A stretch of DNA of 64,000 nucleotides, taken from assembly GCA_027924585.1 (NCBI GenBank), contig BSBM01000372.1, forward strand, positions 6,121,001-6,185,000, read 5' to 3'. Under the pieces are notes generated by a model that had not been told where the DNA came from, did no database searches, and worked only from the letters and a program-made list of their open reading frames with translations. Of this stretch, positions 22,932 to 34,455 are shown piece after piece. Each line of letters starts with the position of its first letter. The first letter of the stretch is position 1. The translations under genes and the position numbers were made by a program. The stretch is from Larix kaempferi (Eukaryota > Streptophyta > Pinopsida > Pinales > Pinaceae).

Positions 22932-23530
22932 GAGCATATCTCACAAACCACGAATTGGATCCTCATGAAATTTGGACAGGGAATGCATAACAGCATGATG
23001 AACAACTGTGGCAAGGTTCAGCTCAATCCAGTGCACGGGTTTCGAGAAAATGACTATTATCACCTACAGCCAATTCGCATTTTTCTCGAATTCTGTGATG
23101 TGGGTTCATCTAATTTTTGGTGAGAAGATGCACTATAATGGTATTTACCTGCTTGAAAATTTTCAGCCCAACCCAGTTTGTAGTTTTTGAAATATTGGCT
23201 CTGGAAGATCAGCTGCAATACATTTTTATTCATGTTCAAAAATGCAGAATTTGATTTGGGCATATCTTTCAATTGGTAAGTTGGATACTCATGAAATTTG
23301 GACAGGGGATGCATAACATCATGAAGAACAACCGTGGCAAGTTTCAGCTCAATCCAGTGCACGGTTTTTGAGAAAATGGCCATCATCACCTACAGCTAAT
23401 TCACATTTTTCTCGAGATCCGTGATGTGGGTTTGTCTAATTTTTGGCGTGGAGATGCATTAGAGTGGTAGCTACTTGCCTGCAAAATTTCAGCCCAACCC
23501 AGTTCGTCGTTTGGGAGAAAATGGCTTTAG
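22932..23530 (+). repeat. Two tandem copies of a ~326-bp unit
   Basis: GCATATCT...ACTCATGAAATTTGGACAGG...GATGCATAACA starts near 22932 and again near 23258, followed in both by CAGCTCAATCCAGTGCACG, a TTTTTCTCGA segment and CAGCCCAACCCAGTT. Identity is about 80% by eye. Confidence 0.8.
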
Positions 23531-23587
23531 AAGTTTCCCGTTCAAAAAGACTAAAACGCCGTAAAATATTGCCGTTTCCCGTTTTTC

Positions 23588-24464
23588 GACAGCTGCAAGT
23601 CCACCAAATTTGCCGCTAAATTTAGCGCTATTCCGCCAAATTTGCCGCTAAAACCTTCGCCAATTTCTCTGCTAAAATTAGCTGCCCATTTTTCGGCAGC
23701 TGCAACATATTTTCCGCCAGTTGCATATCCTTTTCCGGCAACCACATTATCCTTTTCCCTAGCAGCCGCAAAATTCCTTTTCCCGCTTGCCGTCGATTTT
23801 TTTTCTGGTAGCTGCAACATCGGTGGCTGCGACATCGGCGGCTGCAACATAGGTAGCTGCAACATCGGTGGCTGCGACATCGGCGGCTGCAACATAGGTG
23901 GCTGCGACATTAGCGGCTGCAACATCGGTGGCTGCGACATTAGCGGCTGCGACATCGGCGGCTGCAACATAGGTGGCTGCGACATTAGCGGCTGCAACAT
24001 CGGTGGCTGCGACATTAGCGGCTGCGACATCGGCGGCTGCAACATAGGTGGCTGCGACATTAGCGGCTGCAACATCGGTGGCTGCGACATCGGCGGCTGC
24101 AACATAGGTGGCTGCGACATTAGCGGCTGCAACATCGGTGGCTGCGACTTTGGCGGCTGCAACATCGGAAGCTGCAACATCTTTTTCCCGCAGCCGCCAC
24201 CTCATTTTCCGGCGACCGCTTTCCGGCAGCTGCCCATTTTCCGGCAGCTGCGACATCTTTCCGGCGGCTGCGACATCTTTTCCGACAGCTGCAAGTCCAC
24301 CAAATTTGCCGCTAAATTTAGCGATGTTCCGCCAAATTTGCCGCTAAAACCTTCGCCAACTTCTCTGCTAAAATAAGCTGACTCCGCCAAATTTGCCGCT
24401 ACATTTAGCGCTGTTCCGCCAAATTCACCGCTAAAACCTTCGCCAACTTCTCTGCTAAAATAAG
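23588..24464 (+). repeat. GC-rich composite repeat block at the 3' end of the element
   Basis: A 97-bp unit (CGACAGCTGCAAGTCCACC to CTGCTAAAATTAGCTG) occurs at 23588-23686 and 24284-24380, with a third partial copy at 24382-24463. These flank a 15-bp minisatellite. The block is far more GC-rich than the rest of the element. It runs directly into the truncated 3' LTR at 24465, where a polypurine tract should be. The long plus and minus frames here are products of the repeat. Confidence 0.8.
23807..24181 (+). repeat. Minisatellite, 15-bp unit, about 25 copies
   Basis: The unit is GGYGGCTGCRACATN with small variants, arranged in higher-order blocks of 30 and 45 bp alternating GACATTAGC and AACATCGGT. 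Because 15 is a multiple of three, three frames stay open: one Cys/Gly/Ile-rich plus frame, and two minus frames rich in Met/Gln/Pro or in Ala/Val. These should not be annotated as genes. Confidence 0.95.
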
Positions 24465-25720
24465 CTTACCGACATACCTTTCATCCATTTTCTTACCATT
24501 ATTTCTCATTTATCATTCCATTTTTCATTCACTTGTTGTAGCTACGCGTTGAACAGCCTGCTACTTCCATTGATGTTTTAAGTGGTTAATAGTGATTATT
24601 TTCTTTTATCTTTGATGAATTAAAAGACTATTATGCATAATTTTACTAATGATGGTTTGTGGAGTGAGTTGTCACGTACAGGATGCTCATAGCCAGCTGT
24701 TACAGCCTTAACCAAAAACGCATGCCACATAAGAACACCTTGATTCGCATCTTGATTTGCGGACAGATGGAAACGAATCTCAAAAATCTGAGATATGGGT
24801 TTTGTGCGTAACATCCTCATTTACCTGACTCGCGAGGAAATCGCCCAAACAAGCTACGGTTTGTGCTATGCAGGTGGTTCTTCGAGAGGGTATTTTCCAG
24901 ATTTGGTGTTGCGGCCGGCTCCAAAGTTGCCAACAGTTACGGCCGTGTTCCAGCTGTTGCAGATCACAAGCTGGGGGTTCAGTTCTTCATTTCCATGAGA
25001 TAATTTTATGTATAAATATGTAATCAATCTCATTGAGAAAGGGGGATAGATTGATAGAGATTAAGCATGATATATTAGGCAGGATAGGAGATGCAAGATA
25101 GAAGAGAACACAATGTTATGATGTAGGATTTGATCCAGATCTGTTGTAATTCTTCCATTATGATAATACATGCTGGTAGTTTCTTAATTCTGGAGTTGTA
25201 GACTTTCATTGTGGAGATCCAGATCTGCTCAGTGGAGGAAGGGCCCTCTTCCCTGAGCAGATGCTGGTAGTGTTGATTGTAAGTATTTTATTTTGCAGAT
25301 TTGTTTATTTGTTAATTCTTTCATGCATTGGATTTATCATAGTTATTTTATTATTAAGACCATGTGTTGTTCATTTGATTTACTATAGTGTTTTTCTGTT
25401 AATTCGTTTTGGTAGATCGTTGGCCAACATAACAATTCTTCTAGATGTACGTAATTAGATCTTGTTTATTTTGTTGAAGTATGATTAGATTTACAATGTG
25501 ATTTCATGAATAGGTTTGGGTTTGATTTATTTTCAAGCAAGTGTGACCTAGTTACAAATAGTTTCGATTGCATACCAATAAATAACAACGTCAGGTAGAA
25601 ATTGTACTCGCATATATTTTGCACGATAGCTTTGAAATAAAAGACTTCCTCGGGTTGATAATTTATGTTTAGCACTCTGCATGTTAAGTTTTAATTAATT
25701 GACATATAGTGGGCACGACA
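24465..25720 (+). repeat. 3' LTR of the Athila-like element, first 32 bp missing
   Basis: It is identical to 15826-17081 except at three positions clustered within six bases (24742, 24746, 24747 against 16103, 16107, 16108). The first 32 bases of the 5' LTR (15794-15825) have no counterpart; the repeat block joins directly to CTTACCGAC. The right end is intact and followed by the target duplication. Confidence 0.9.
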
Positions 25721-25725
25721 ACGTG
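25721..25725. repeat. Target site duplication ACGTG, right copy
   Basis: Directly follows GGCACGACA, the 3' LTR end, and matches 15789-15793. Confidence 0.9.
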
Positions 25726-25988
25726 CTTTTCTCACATACAGGTTGAGTCACCCTAAGGATGATTCCTTGTATGCACAGACGGGGTGCATCAACGTTTCCA
25801 AGTTCAAGAAACACGAAGAGCCAAGCCTAATTTTCAAGAGTTTTGGATTTTTTAGTGTGGACTAAAGCCAGTTTTGAGATTCTAAGGTTCTTTAAAATTG
25901 ATACATAGGTCCTATAATATTTTTAAGGAAATATTTAATTAGATCTTTAAGGTTGAAACACCAAAATTTTGAAGAAAATTTCAAATTA
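25726..25988 (-). other. Leader of the old gypsy element, part 3 (beyond the insertion)
   Basis: Continues the sequence interrupted at 15793, with the related CACAGACGGGGTGC motif. Non-coding. Confidence 0.5.
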
Positions 25989-26006
25989 ACCCAAGTGGAG
26001 TCACCA
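25989..26006 (-). other. Degenerate primer binding site, tRNA-Arg type
   Basis: The minus strand reads TGGTGACTCCACTTGGGT. The sequence complementary to plant tRNA-Arg(ACG) is TGGCGACTCCACTGGGGA, so the first 17 bases agree at 15. This primer is used by Ogre/Tat-type gypsy elements. It lies upstream of the gag remnant at 13335 once the Athila-like insertion is ignored. Confidence 0.55.
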
Positions 26007-26009
26007 ATT

Positions 26010-26925
26010 TGTTGATAGCAATTAGTAGTAGGGATGTGTCTACACTAAATAGATATCTTACTATGAACTTGGTGATATTCAATGACATAAATACATGTGT
26101 TACTCATTCATTCGTTTGATATTTCTAAGTAATTGTTAAGAAAATAGAAGGGAGGAAGAGAGTAGAATACCTCTTAAAGTTAGCCACTTGAAGAAGATCC
26201 CATTGCTTGAGCATCAATGGCCTTTAGGAATCCATTTGTAGTATCTTGCTAGGTTCTTAACTCTAGCTTATATCTCTCAGAACTTGAAAAACTTTGCAAA
26301 ACTCGAAGTCTATCTACCAAAATTGAATTCAAAACTAGATCTAAAACCTAAATTCAAACATAAATTTTTTTGGGGGGGATGAATTGCATCATATTGAATT
26401 GAGGAAAATAAATACTTACAACCTTGTTTGTTGAGGTGAACCATTTCTCCTTTTATTTGATGCAAAATTCTCCCTCATTGAATTTGATCGTTCAAGAACT
26501 TTGTTGAAGATGAGCTTTCCAACCTTGAAATCCTTCCAGCATGCCTTTACTCTCACTTTCTGTTTGTTACCATGCCCCAAATGTATTTACTTTATATCAT
26601 TGAGAAATGAGAATTGATGATTCAACTTTCAATGTGGGATAGTACATTTTTGAATATTTTCACTCAAAAACCCACTTTTCCATTATTTTTAGGCTTTTGA
26701 CATTAATTTCCAAGATTTTTAGGACAATTAATACACCTTTGATGTATTCTTTCCACTTCAAGAATTGTAGAAGTTGTTTTTTGGCCCTTTGAGTGGTTCT
26801 AGACTTGGCCTCTTTAAGGAACCCTTTGTCTTCACAAACTTCTTCCTTTGTGGAAGCGGTGGTCATATGAGAGATTGAAGCTCTCAATTGTTCCAAATTT
26901 CTAGTCTTCATGTTGCAGGTGAATG
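26010..26925 (-). repeat. Probable LTR of the old gypsy element (outer end unclear)
   Basis: On the minus strand the sequence ends ...GCTATCAACA three bases before the primer site, as an LTR end should. I cannot place the other end, and no second copy is in the window. The 83-residue minus frame at 26660-26911 is not recognised and is probably not a gene. Confidence 0.35.
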
Positions 26926-27949
26926 GTAAAATGTGCTTTTGTCTTCACTTGTTAAGGGTGTTAATTTGATTGTTAACACCTGGTCTCTTGGTTATCAAAT
27001 TATTCTATTATGTTTAATATTTTCATTATATCACATGCGTAAAATTCAAGCACAACATATCTAGGAAACAAGAACAACAGTTACTAGATATGCATGCGGA
27101 AAATTGTGTGTTAAAACACTGGTGCAAAAGGTTTGCAGCAGTTCATGCATTATCATTAAGTCATAAGATAATTACAATGTGTAACAATGAAATAATATCC
27201 AACAATTTGAATCCTAGAGAGGTCATTCGAATTGAATGCATGAGAGTGGTTTACTAGTCAGTTAACACTACTTGGTACATCAGTTAACCATTTAACTACC
27301 AAGTAATGACTCTAACAAACTCTCAAACTTTCAAACTAAGTCTAGAACTCAAATGATTTCCCAAAATTAGGGGAGGGCGCCTTTCTGACTTTAGTTAACC
27401 GATTTTTAGGTGAAATTACCCACAATTAGGTCAAACTGAGTAGGAGGGCGTCTTTCTGACTCCAATTAGTTGATTGTTAGGTGTTAAACACACCCAACTG
27501 GACTGAGTAGGGAGCATTAATCATGAAAATCACCCCGTTTGGATCCCTAAATGATGGATGAGGCCCAGTTAACTGAATTTGATGACCCAGTTGGATCCCC
27601 GAATGAAGGAGTAGGCCCAATTGACTGAAACTGATGATCTACTGATGATGTAAGCACATAATTGAGTCAAAATACTTAGGATAAGTGGTAAATTAGATTG
27701 TTAATCCCAAATAATGATGTGTTGTTGGAAAATGACTCCAAAACCCCCCCTTAAGCTAATCTCATGTGGAAGGGTAAACTAAAATAATAAAAGGGCCCCA
27801 AAAACAAAGGCCATAGGTCACCCAGTACAGAAATATTCCAAAAAATGCTCAAAAACTCTAAGTGAGGAAAGAAGGAAAAACCCAGTGGGAAAGAAAAACC
27901 CCCCTCAAAGTGAACACTGAAGGATATAATTTGTCCTCACCATAGTAGA
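26926..27949 (-). other. Probable 3' untranslated region and LTR of a copia element
   Basis: This lies downstream of the copia RNase H remnant. A purine run on the minus strand (GGGGGGG at about 27745-27751) could be a polypurine tract. There are short internal duplications (GGAGGGCGYCTTTCTGACT at about 27374 and 27450; GAGTAGG/GAGGCCCA at 27550-27620). LTR ends could not be fixed. Confidence 0.35.
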
Positions 27950-28293
27950 ACTCACCCCCAATAGTGAACGGGAGCAAGAGAACTTATTTTCAGTGAAGCT
28001 CTTGGTGAAGATGTCTACAATTTTCTCTTATGTAGGGAAATGTTGTAGTACAATGGTTCTGTCATGCACAAGATCTCATATGTAGCGCACGTGGATCTCG
28101 ATATGCTTGGTACTCTATCTCTGAACCGGATCTGTCGAGATCTTGAGAGCACTCTGATTGTCACAAAAAATGACAATAGAAGTGGTGCTACCAATATCAA
28201 ACTCTGCTAGAATACCCTACAACCAAACTGTCTGAATGCAAGCATTGACTAATCCTCTATACTATGCCTCTACTGAAGATAAGGCAATGGCTT
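27950..28293 (-). pseudogene. pol: Copia RNase H, C-terminal remnant
   Basis: The minus strand reads KAIALSSVEA then, after a stop, YRGLVNACIQTVWL, IVIFCDNQSALKI, STKHIEIHVRYMRDLV-like and VDIFTKSF. This is the conserved end of copia polyproteins, including the RNase H motif SSVEAEY and the DNQSA segment. There are at least two in-frame stops. The reading is cut at 28293 by the LTR of a chromovirus, exactly inside the conserved QKAIALSS motif. Confidence 0.85.
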
Positions 28294-29148
28294 TGTAACA
28301 TACCCATATTTCCAAGTTAGATTTTTCAGGGAAAAAATAATCCCTTTGAATATCCAATAAACAATTACATTAGTATCATCATTACACAAAATTGTTAATC
28401 ATGGTACAAACAACCAATACGTTTAACCATCATACTTATTGATAGGAACATGCCTAAAATCTGTTATCCCTATGTAGAATAGATATGTAAAATAAGTCAA
28501 CTGACAACATAAAGCCATTCTCCAATATACTAGTAAAAATACCTTAGCCATAACGTAAAACAATTTCCTTATAATCATTCTAGTAGGTTTACCACATATT
28601 TAGGAGTCTATGAAAGTATCAAATTCCCTTAACATCATTCATTAGAAAGGTTGAAATGGTGCGATACAATCCTATTTCTAGATTCTTACCTCCTAAATGC
28701 TATATTAAAGTGCAGAACTCCTAACTACAATAATGTAAAGACAAGGTAGGATTCACACTTAGCATCACAGTTATAACTTCTTTGCATTAAGCATCAAATC
28801 CTATAGTCTAAATATTTAATCATTCTAATGAGTATTTTCTTGTCACCCAATGATATTAATCGAACAGTATGAAAATGATAATCCTTAATTATAATAATCT
28901 CTTTCAAACCATGAAACACTAAGTATACCTTTAAGACTACCACTAGCCAATATGGATCATTTAAAATAATTACTCCTTTAGTCTATACACGTTTATTCTT
29001 AAATCAACCCAATGCAATCATACATATTTTACCACATAAACCAAACCACATCATAATTAATATCAATATCAAGAATAACTGACTACAAATATGCCATCGA
29101 AACACAATCTACAACCAAGATAACATGCCATCAATACATGTGATAGGT

Positions 29149-29850
29149 TCTGCATTCCCTACTTCCTCATTGTGGACTGTAGGTTGCGGGACCTTCAGTT
29201 AAAAGAATGAGTTTCCAATTGTCTCTGCATTCCCAATTTCCGCATCGCGGATTTTGGGTTGCGGGAATTCAATTATAAGGCTGAATTTTAAATTGTTTCC
29301 GCATTCCCGACTTCCACATCACGGATTCCAGGTTTCAGGAATTCAACTTATAGGGATGAGTTTTTAGTTATATCCACATTCCCGATTTCCAAATTGCGTA
29401 TTTCGGGTTGCGGGACTCCAAAAAAAGGATGAGTTTTTCAACTGTCTCTGCATTCCTGATTTTCGCATCGTGGATTGCGGGTGGTGGGACATTAAATTTT
29501 TCAACATTTAAGTTTTGCGATTCCACATTCTGACTTTCCGATTGCGGATTCGGTGGACTACAAAATGCAGGTTGCGGATCTTCAAAATTTTCAAGTTTTA
29601 ATTTTAGCGATTCCGCATTCCGACTTCCCGATTGCGGATTCGGTGGACTGCGGAATACAGGTTGCGGAACTTCAAATTTTTAAGGTTTAATTATAGCGAT
29701 TCTGCATTCTAACTTCCTAATTGCAGATTTAGTGGGATGTAGAAATGCAGGTTGCAGAAATTCAAATTTTTAAGGTTTAAATTTAGAGATTCTGCATTCT
29801 AAATTTCCGGTTGCAGATTCGGTGGACTGCGGAATGCTATTACCTCTTTA
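29149..29850. repeat. Tandem array switching from 75-bp to 90-bp units
   Basis: TCYGCATTCC starts at 29149, 29224, 29299, 29374, 29448, 29523, 29613, 29702 and 29792. The first five spacings are 75 (one 74), the last three about 90. The longer unit carries about 15 extra bases around GGTGGACTGCGGAAT. Units contain the recurring GCGGATT...GGTTGCGG core. Confidence 0.9.
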
Positions 29851-29889
29851 AATCTCAATTGGGGTTCCGACAATTTATATTACATTTAA

Positions 29890-30180
29890 GTTCCTATTTA
29901 CTTAACTGGGTTTTATTGTTTATCATGTATCTTGAGGATCATATATGTTTCTATCTCGATGCGATGAGTGCATAATAGTTTTACCCAATTTCTTTCTCAG
30001 TTAAGTTTATTTTTACTTAGCAGAGTTTTATTGTTTATCATGGATCTTGAAGATCAGATCTGTTGCTATCTCGATGAGATGAGGGCATAACATTTTTACC
30101 CAATTTATTTTTCAGTTAAGTTTATTTTTACTTAACAGGGTTTTATTGTTCATCATGGATCTTGAAGATCAGATCTGTAA
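29890..30180. repeat. Tandem repeat, ~115-bp unit, about 2.5 copies
   Basis: GRGTTTTATTGTTYATCATG starts at 29908, 30023 and 30138, followed by CTTGAAGATCAGATCTGT and a CTCGATGAGATGAG segment. Confidence 0.85.
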
Positions 30181-31163
30181 CTTGAAAGAAAAACTTGGTA
30201 AAGTAACTAATTCCACTTCGTGCTATATATATCACTATTCATTAAAACAAACAGAACATATACTAAAGTTTCATAATGAATTTCCTAATACGATACTAAA
30301 TCCGTTGTAACTTGTATTTACAGATCCTTTATGAAAAAATACACTATAAGGGAAATTTTGAACATTACACAATTTAACTATGACAATTCCAATTATCCAA
30401 GAACAAAGATCCATCTGTAACTCTAAATAATTTCAATGAATCCTACGAAATTTCAAATAACCATGGAACCTGGCAATAAATTTGAATTTGAATGAGGTAG
30501 GAACATCCATGCTCCTCCCAACCGTATATCTAGAGCTGTCTCCTGACACACTCTAATCTCCCTTGATCCAAATCGTGCATCCCAAGAGTGGAAACTAGTT
30601 AACCTCTGTCAAGTTTCAGTTCAGCTTTTTTCCTAACACCATTGTGTTCACACATCAAATAATTATGTTTCCTACACCATTATGTTCACACAGGAAATCA
30701 TTCTTTTTCCTAACACGATAGTTCTCACACAACAAATCATTTCCTCTCCATGACATACTAAGCAATGTCCTACATCTTGCATATGTCCTTTTATTGTTTG
30801 TTTCCTGGGTCTTTTGCAAACAGTCGATTCCCTTCAGAATCTCGTGACTGTTAGGATCCCTACTCTTTAGGGAGTGTGTCTAGATCCTTTTAATGCACAC
30901 TTGACACTTGCTTGACTTCCCAATTTTAACTCTTCTTGTCCCCCACCCTTGATATGCACGATTTCCTCTTTCAACATGGTTGTCCTCACCAAATCCATTT
31001 CTTTTATTAATTCAAAACATTTTTCTTACATCTGTCCATATGCGAACACTTGGCAGCTTTCAAAATTGGCCAAAATTATTCTTTATCCAAATAACTATTG
31101 ACTAATAACTTAATGAAATAATTAAATCAATAAATTTGAATTGTTTTATTTGGGGATATTACA

Positions 31164-31176
31164 TCTTCACCCCCTT
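31164..31176 (-). other. Polypurine tract of the chromovirus
   Basis: On the minus strand AAGGGGGTGAAGA directly precedes the LTR start TGTAATATCC. Confidence 0.75.
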
Positions 31177-31189
31177 ATTTTAAACACTG

Positions 31190-33788
31190 TCCTCGGTGTT
31201 ATTACTCTTATTCCATTGGTTATGGAAACAGATTTGGATACTTTTCTTGCATGTCGTTCTACAGTTCCCATGTCGCTTCCTTAGGGATAAAGTGCTTCCA
31301 ATGCACATTTACTTTAGCGATGACTTTGTTCTGACGTGTTATTTCTTTCCATTCTAGAATGCGCATAGGTTCCACCTGGAACTCGCCTTATGGTTCCACC
31401 TGCACCATATTCTAGTCAACGATGTGAGTAGGATCATGGATATATTTTTTTAATAAAGAAATGTGAAAAACTTTATGAATTCTTAAATGTGTCGGTAGTG
31501 CAAGTCGGTAAGCTACTGATCCAATTCTTTCCAGAACTTGGAAAGGTCCGCAAAACCGTGGTGCTAATTTTTTGCAGTTCCCCAACTAGAGTGAACTCTT
31601 TCTTGACTTAACTCGAAGATACATGTGGTCTCCAACTGCAAACTCCTTATGCGTCCTTTTTAAGTCAGCGTAAATTTTCTAGCGGTCCTGTGCCTCCTTT
31701 AGATTCTTATGTACCTTGCGTATAATCTGTTCAGTGTCATGTAATAGTTCTAGTCCTACCATAAGGAGGTCCACTGGACTATCCCAGCTAAATGGGGTAG
31801 TACACTTTCTGCCATATAGAACTTGGAATGGGCTCATCTTTGATGAGGCTTGGTATCCATTATTGTAGGAAAATTCTACGAGGTGAATATACTCTTCCCA
31901 CTTAGTGGGTCTTTCCATGAGGTACATCCTTAACATATCTTCGATCATTTGGTTGGTACGTTATGTCTTCCCATCTATTTTTGGGTGGTAACTAGTACTA
32001 AAATGTATTTTGGTCTCTAATCATGCAAACGACGATTTCCAAAAGTTTGACGTGAACTTAACATCTCGGCCAGATATCACCATTTTTGGTACTCCATGTA
32101 ATCTGAATATATCCTTTAAGAATATTTCTACAATGTTCATAGCTTGTGAGTTGACTTTACAGGAATAAAATGTGCAGATTTGATTAATTTATCTATTACA
32201 ACCATAATGGAATCATGTTGCCTTTGTGTTTTTGGAAAACCTATGATATATAATGATATAACCTCCCATTTCCATTCTAGAATTGGTAGAGGTTGTAATA
32301 GACCTGTTGGATGTTGATGTTCCACCTTCACCTGTTGACATTCCAAACATTTAGATAGATAATTGATTAGGTATGTTTTTAAACATGGCCAATAAAATTG
32401 TTTTCTTAAGACTATTATCATTTTTTGATAACTAGGGTGGCCGGCATAAGGTTGTTTATGCATTTCATTTAAAATCAACAATTTCATTTCTGCTACATTG
32501 GGTACATACAATATTTTTTTTAACCATAACACTCCTTCCTAGTCCACTTTGAATTCTGTTTCATTTAAATTAACTTCAACTATTAACAGTCTGTTCAACA
32601 AAACCCCATATTCTGTGTCATTAATTCTTGTTGTTTTAAGTTTACTTTTGAGATTGCTTCTTGGTTGACTTACAATCATCTCGTAAATCTCATGAGTTCT
32701 TTGGCTGAGTCCATCAACCACCTTGTTCTCCTTGCCCTTTATATGTCTTACGTCAAAATCAAATTCACTCAAGAAGGTCATCCACCTTGCTTGATGAGCA
32801 TTAAGTTCGGGTTGAGTGAATGAGTGTTTTACCCCAGTGTTGTCTGTCAATAATAAAAACCTTTTTCCTAACAGGTAGTGGCGCCACATTTTTAAGGCAT
32901 GTACTATCGAGGCTAGTTCTAGGTCATGGACCACGTAATTCCATTCATGTTCCTTGATTTTACGTGATTCATAACACACCACGTGTCCTTCTTGGGATAG
33001 TACTCCTCCCAGACCATCTTTACTTGCTTTGGTGCAGACCGTATAATATTTATAAGGGTCAATTACCTTAAGAATTGGTTTCGTCGTTAGAAGCCTCTTT
33101 AATTTCTCGAAACTTTATTGACATTTTGGATACCATATAAAATTTATTCCCTTCTTTTGCAGTGAAGTGATTGGGTACGCTACTTTGGAAAAATATTCGA
33201 TGAATCGTCAATAATACCCAATGAGTCCTATGAAGGAACGGATGTCTGCCATATCCTTGGGTACCATCCATTCTAGAATAGATTTTAGCTTCTCGGGATC
33301 TACTGCAATCCCTTCATCTGAGTTTACATGGCCTAGGTACTATATCTTCTTTTTGAAGAACTCACATTTCTCAAATTTGGCATAAAGCTGGTGTTCTCTC
33401 AATGTCTGTAACACTATCCTCAAATGTTGTTCGTGCTCTTCTTTTGTTCTTGAGTAGATCAATATATCATTAATGAATATCAGTACAAACTGATCCAAAT
33501 ATTTGTTGAAATATTATTCATTAGTCACATAAAAGTGGCAAGAGAATTCGTCAAACCAAATGGAATCACTCCAAATTTGTAGTGTATGTATCTTGTTCGG
33601 AAGGCAGTCGTATTGGTGTCTTCTTCTTTAATTCTGATCCGGTGGTAGCCAGATCGCAAGTCTAACTTTGAGAATACTTTAGCTCCACCTACTTGATATA
33701 ATAGAACATTATTAGACCTTAGAACTTATTCATACATGTATTTGTTGATTAATTCATCCAAAATAAGGTAATAATCACAATCCCAGGT
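31190..33788 (-). pseudogene. pol: Chromovirus pol: RT, RNase H, integrase, chromodomain
   Basis: Domains in order on the minus strand: reverse transcriptase from 33788 ([16 protein letters not shown] near 33660; FINDILIY near 33475, where the catalytic FIDD/YxDD Asp is Asn), RNase H (LASIVHALKMWRHYLLGKRF, LLLTDNTG; 32982-32539), the H2C2 zinc finger and integrase core (HPSYQKM, CLECQQVK, KSAHFIPV; 32532-32137), integrase C-terminal part (WDSPVDLLMVG; 31948-31679) and a chromodomain (RILEWKEITRQNKVIAKVNV and HFIPKEATWEL, about 31370-31230). Stops and frameshifts separate the pieces. The first integrase Asp is also lost (SLYIIGFP where SMDFI is usual). The 5' end is cut by a copia LTR at 33789. 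It is a dead gypsy chromovirus. Confidence 0.9.
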
Positions 33789-34455
33789 TGTTAGAAGTTA
33801 GTTGGGGCTAAATGATGACTTATCCACCAAAGTATGGGACAAAATTGGTCAATATAGCTGTTGGGCACCCTATTTATGGCCACCTCCAGCATTTATTACC
33901 ACTACCTGAGAAAATTCACCCTTATCCCCTATTTTGTGGATTTGTCTTTGACTTAAGGCACCCATGCATTGTATCTAGTCATTTTGGCCCTTTCTTGGTT
34001 GTTTTGTCCTACCATTGCCTACCTAAGTCCACCCAATCATATCCACCACATGTGTGAGACTCATTTATGTCTTCCCATGCTTACCCAACGTTCACATGGG
34101 AAATTCATACCAGTTTGGAGTTATTTGGGAGTCTATTGGTCAACCTAGGGGGATTGAGGTCCAATCTAAGCTAGTGACTTGTAGTTGCCTCCAAAGGAAA
34201 TCAAATTCTTCCAAATGTTATATAAGGATGATAACAACTCATTTCTAGGTTGGACAGTTAATAAACCTTCTATTTGATCATTTGTATCTCTGGTTTTTTA
34301 TCATTTATTTTACTGGTTTTTTATCATTTGTGACTGGTTTTTTATCATTTATTTTCCAGAATTATTTTTGCACTAATATCTTGCATAGTAAGCATATATT
34401 CTTGATTGTAAGATAATATTTATCTATTAGATCCTACTGTGATATATATTTCACA
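33789..34455 (+). repeat. 5' LTR of copia element D
   Basis: It begins TGTTAGAAGT and ends TTTCACA directly before the Met primer site. 667 bp. It cuts into the chromovirus reverse transcriptase. No 3' LTR is found in the window. Confidence 0.75.

Larger units (their letters stand above)
15794..25720 (+). mobile_element. Young gag-only Athila-like Ty3/gypsy element
   Basis: A 9.9-kb element flanked by the target duplication ACGTG. It has a 1288-bp 5' LTR, a tRNA-Asp primer site, a gag ORF in two parts, about 5 kb of non-coding filler, a GC-rich minisatellite block and a 3' LTR. There is no protease, reverse transcriptase or integrase, so it is non-autonomous. The LTRs differ at only three bases over 1256 aligned positions, so insertion is recent. 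The gag family and the Asp primer point to the Athila/Tat group. It sits inside an older minus-strand gypsy leader. Confidence 0.85.
28294..31163 (-). repeat. Long (2.87-kb) LTR of a chromovirus
   Basis: On the minus strand it starts TGTAATATCCCC directly after a purine tract and ends GGGTATGTTACA, so the termini form a short inverted repeat. The left end falls inside a copia gene, which fixes the boundary. It holds two tandem arrays (29149-29850 and 29890-30180). No second LTR copy is in the window, so the pairing cannot be checked. Confidence 0.65.

Noticed and set aside
23551-24376. Long Cys/Gly/Ile-rich plus frame and Met/Gln/Pro-rich or Ala/Val-rich minus frames
   Set aside because: All are products of a 15-bp minisatellite, whose length is a multiple of three, so frames stay open by periodicity.
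29149-29850. CRISPR-like array of regularly spaced repeats
   Set aside because: The whole unit is repeated with no unique spacers, and the context is a plant LTR; it is a tandem array.
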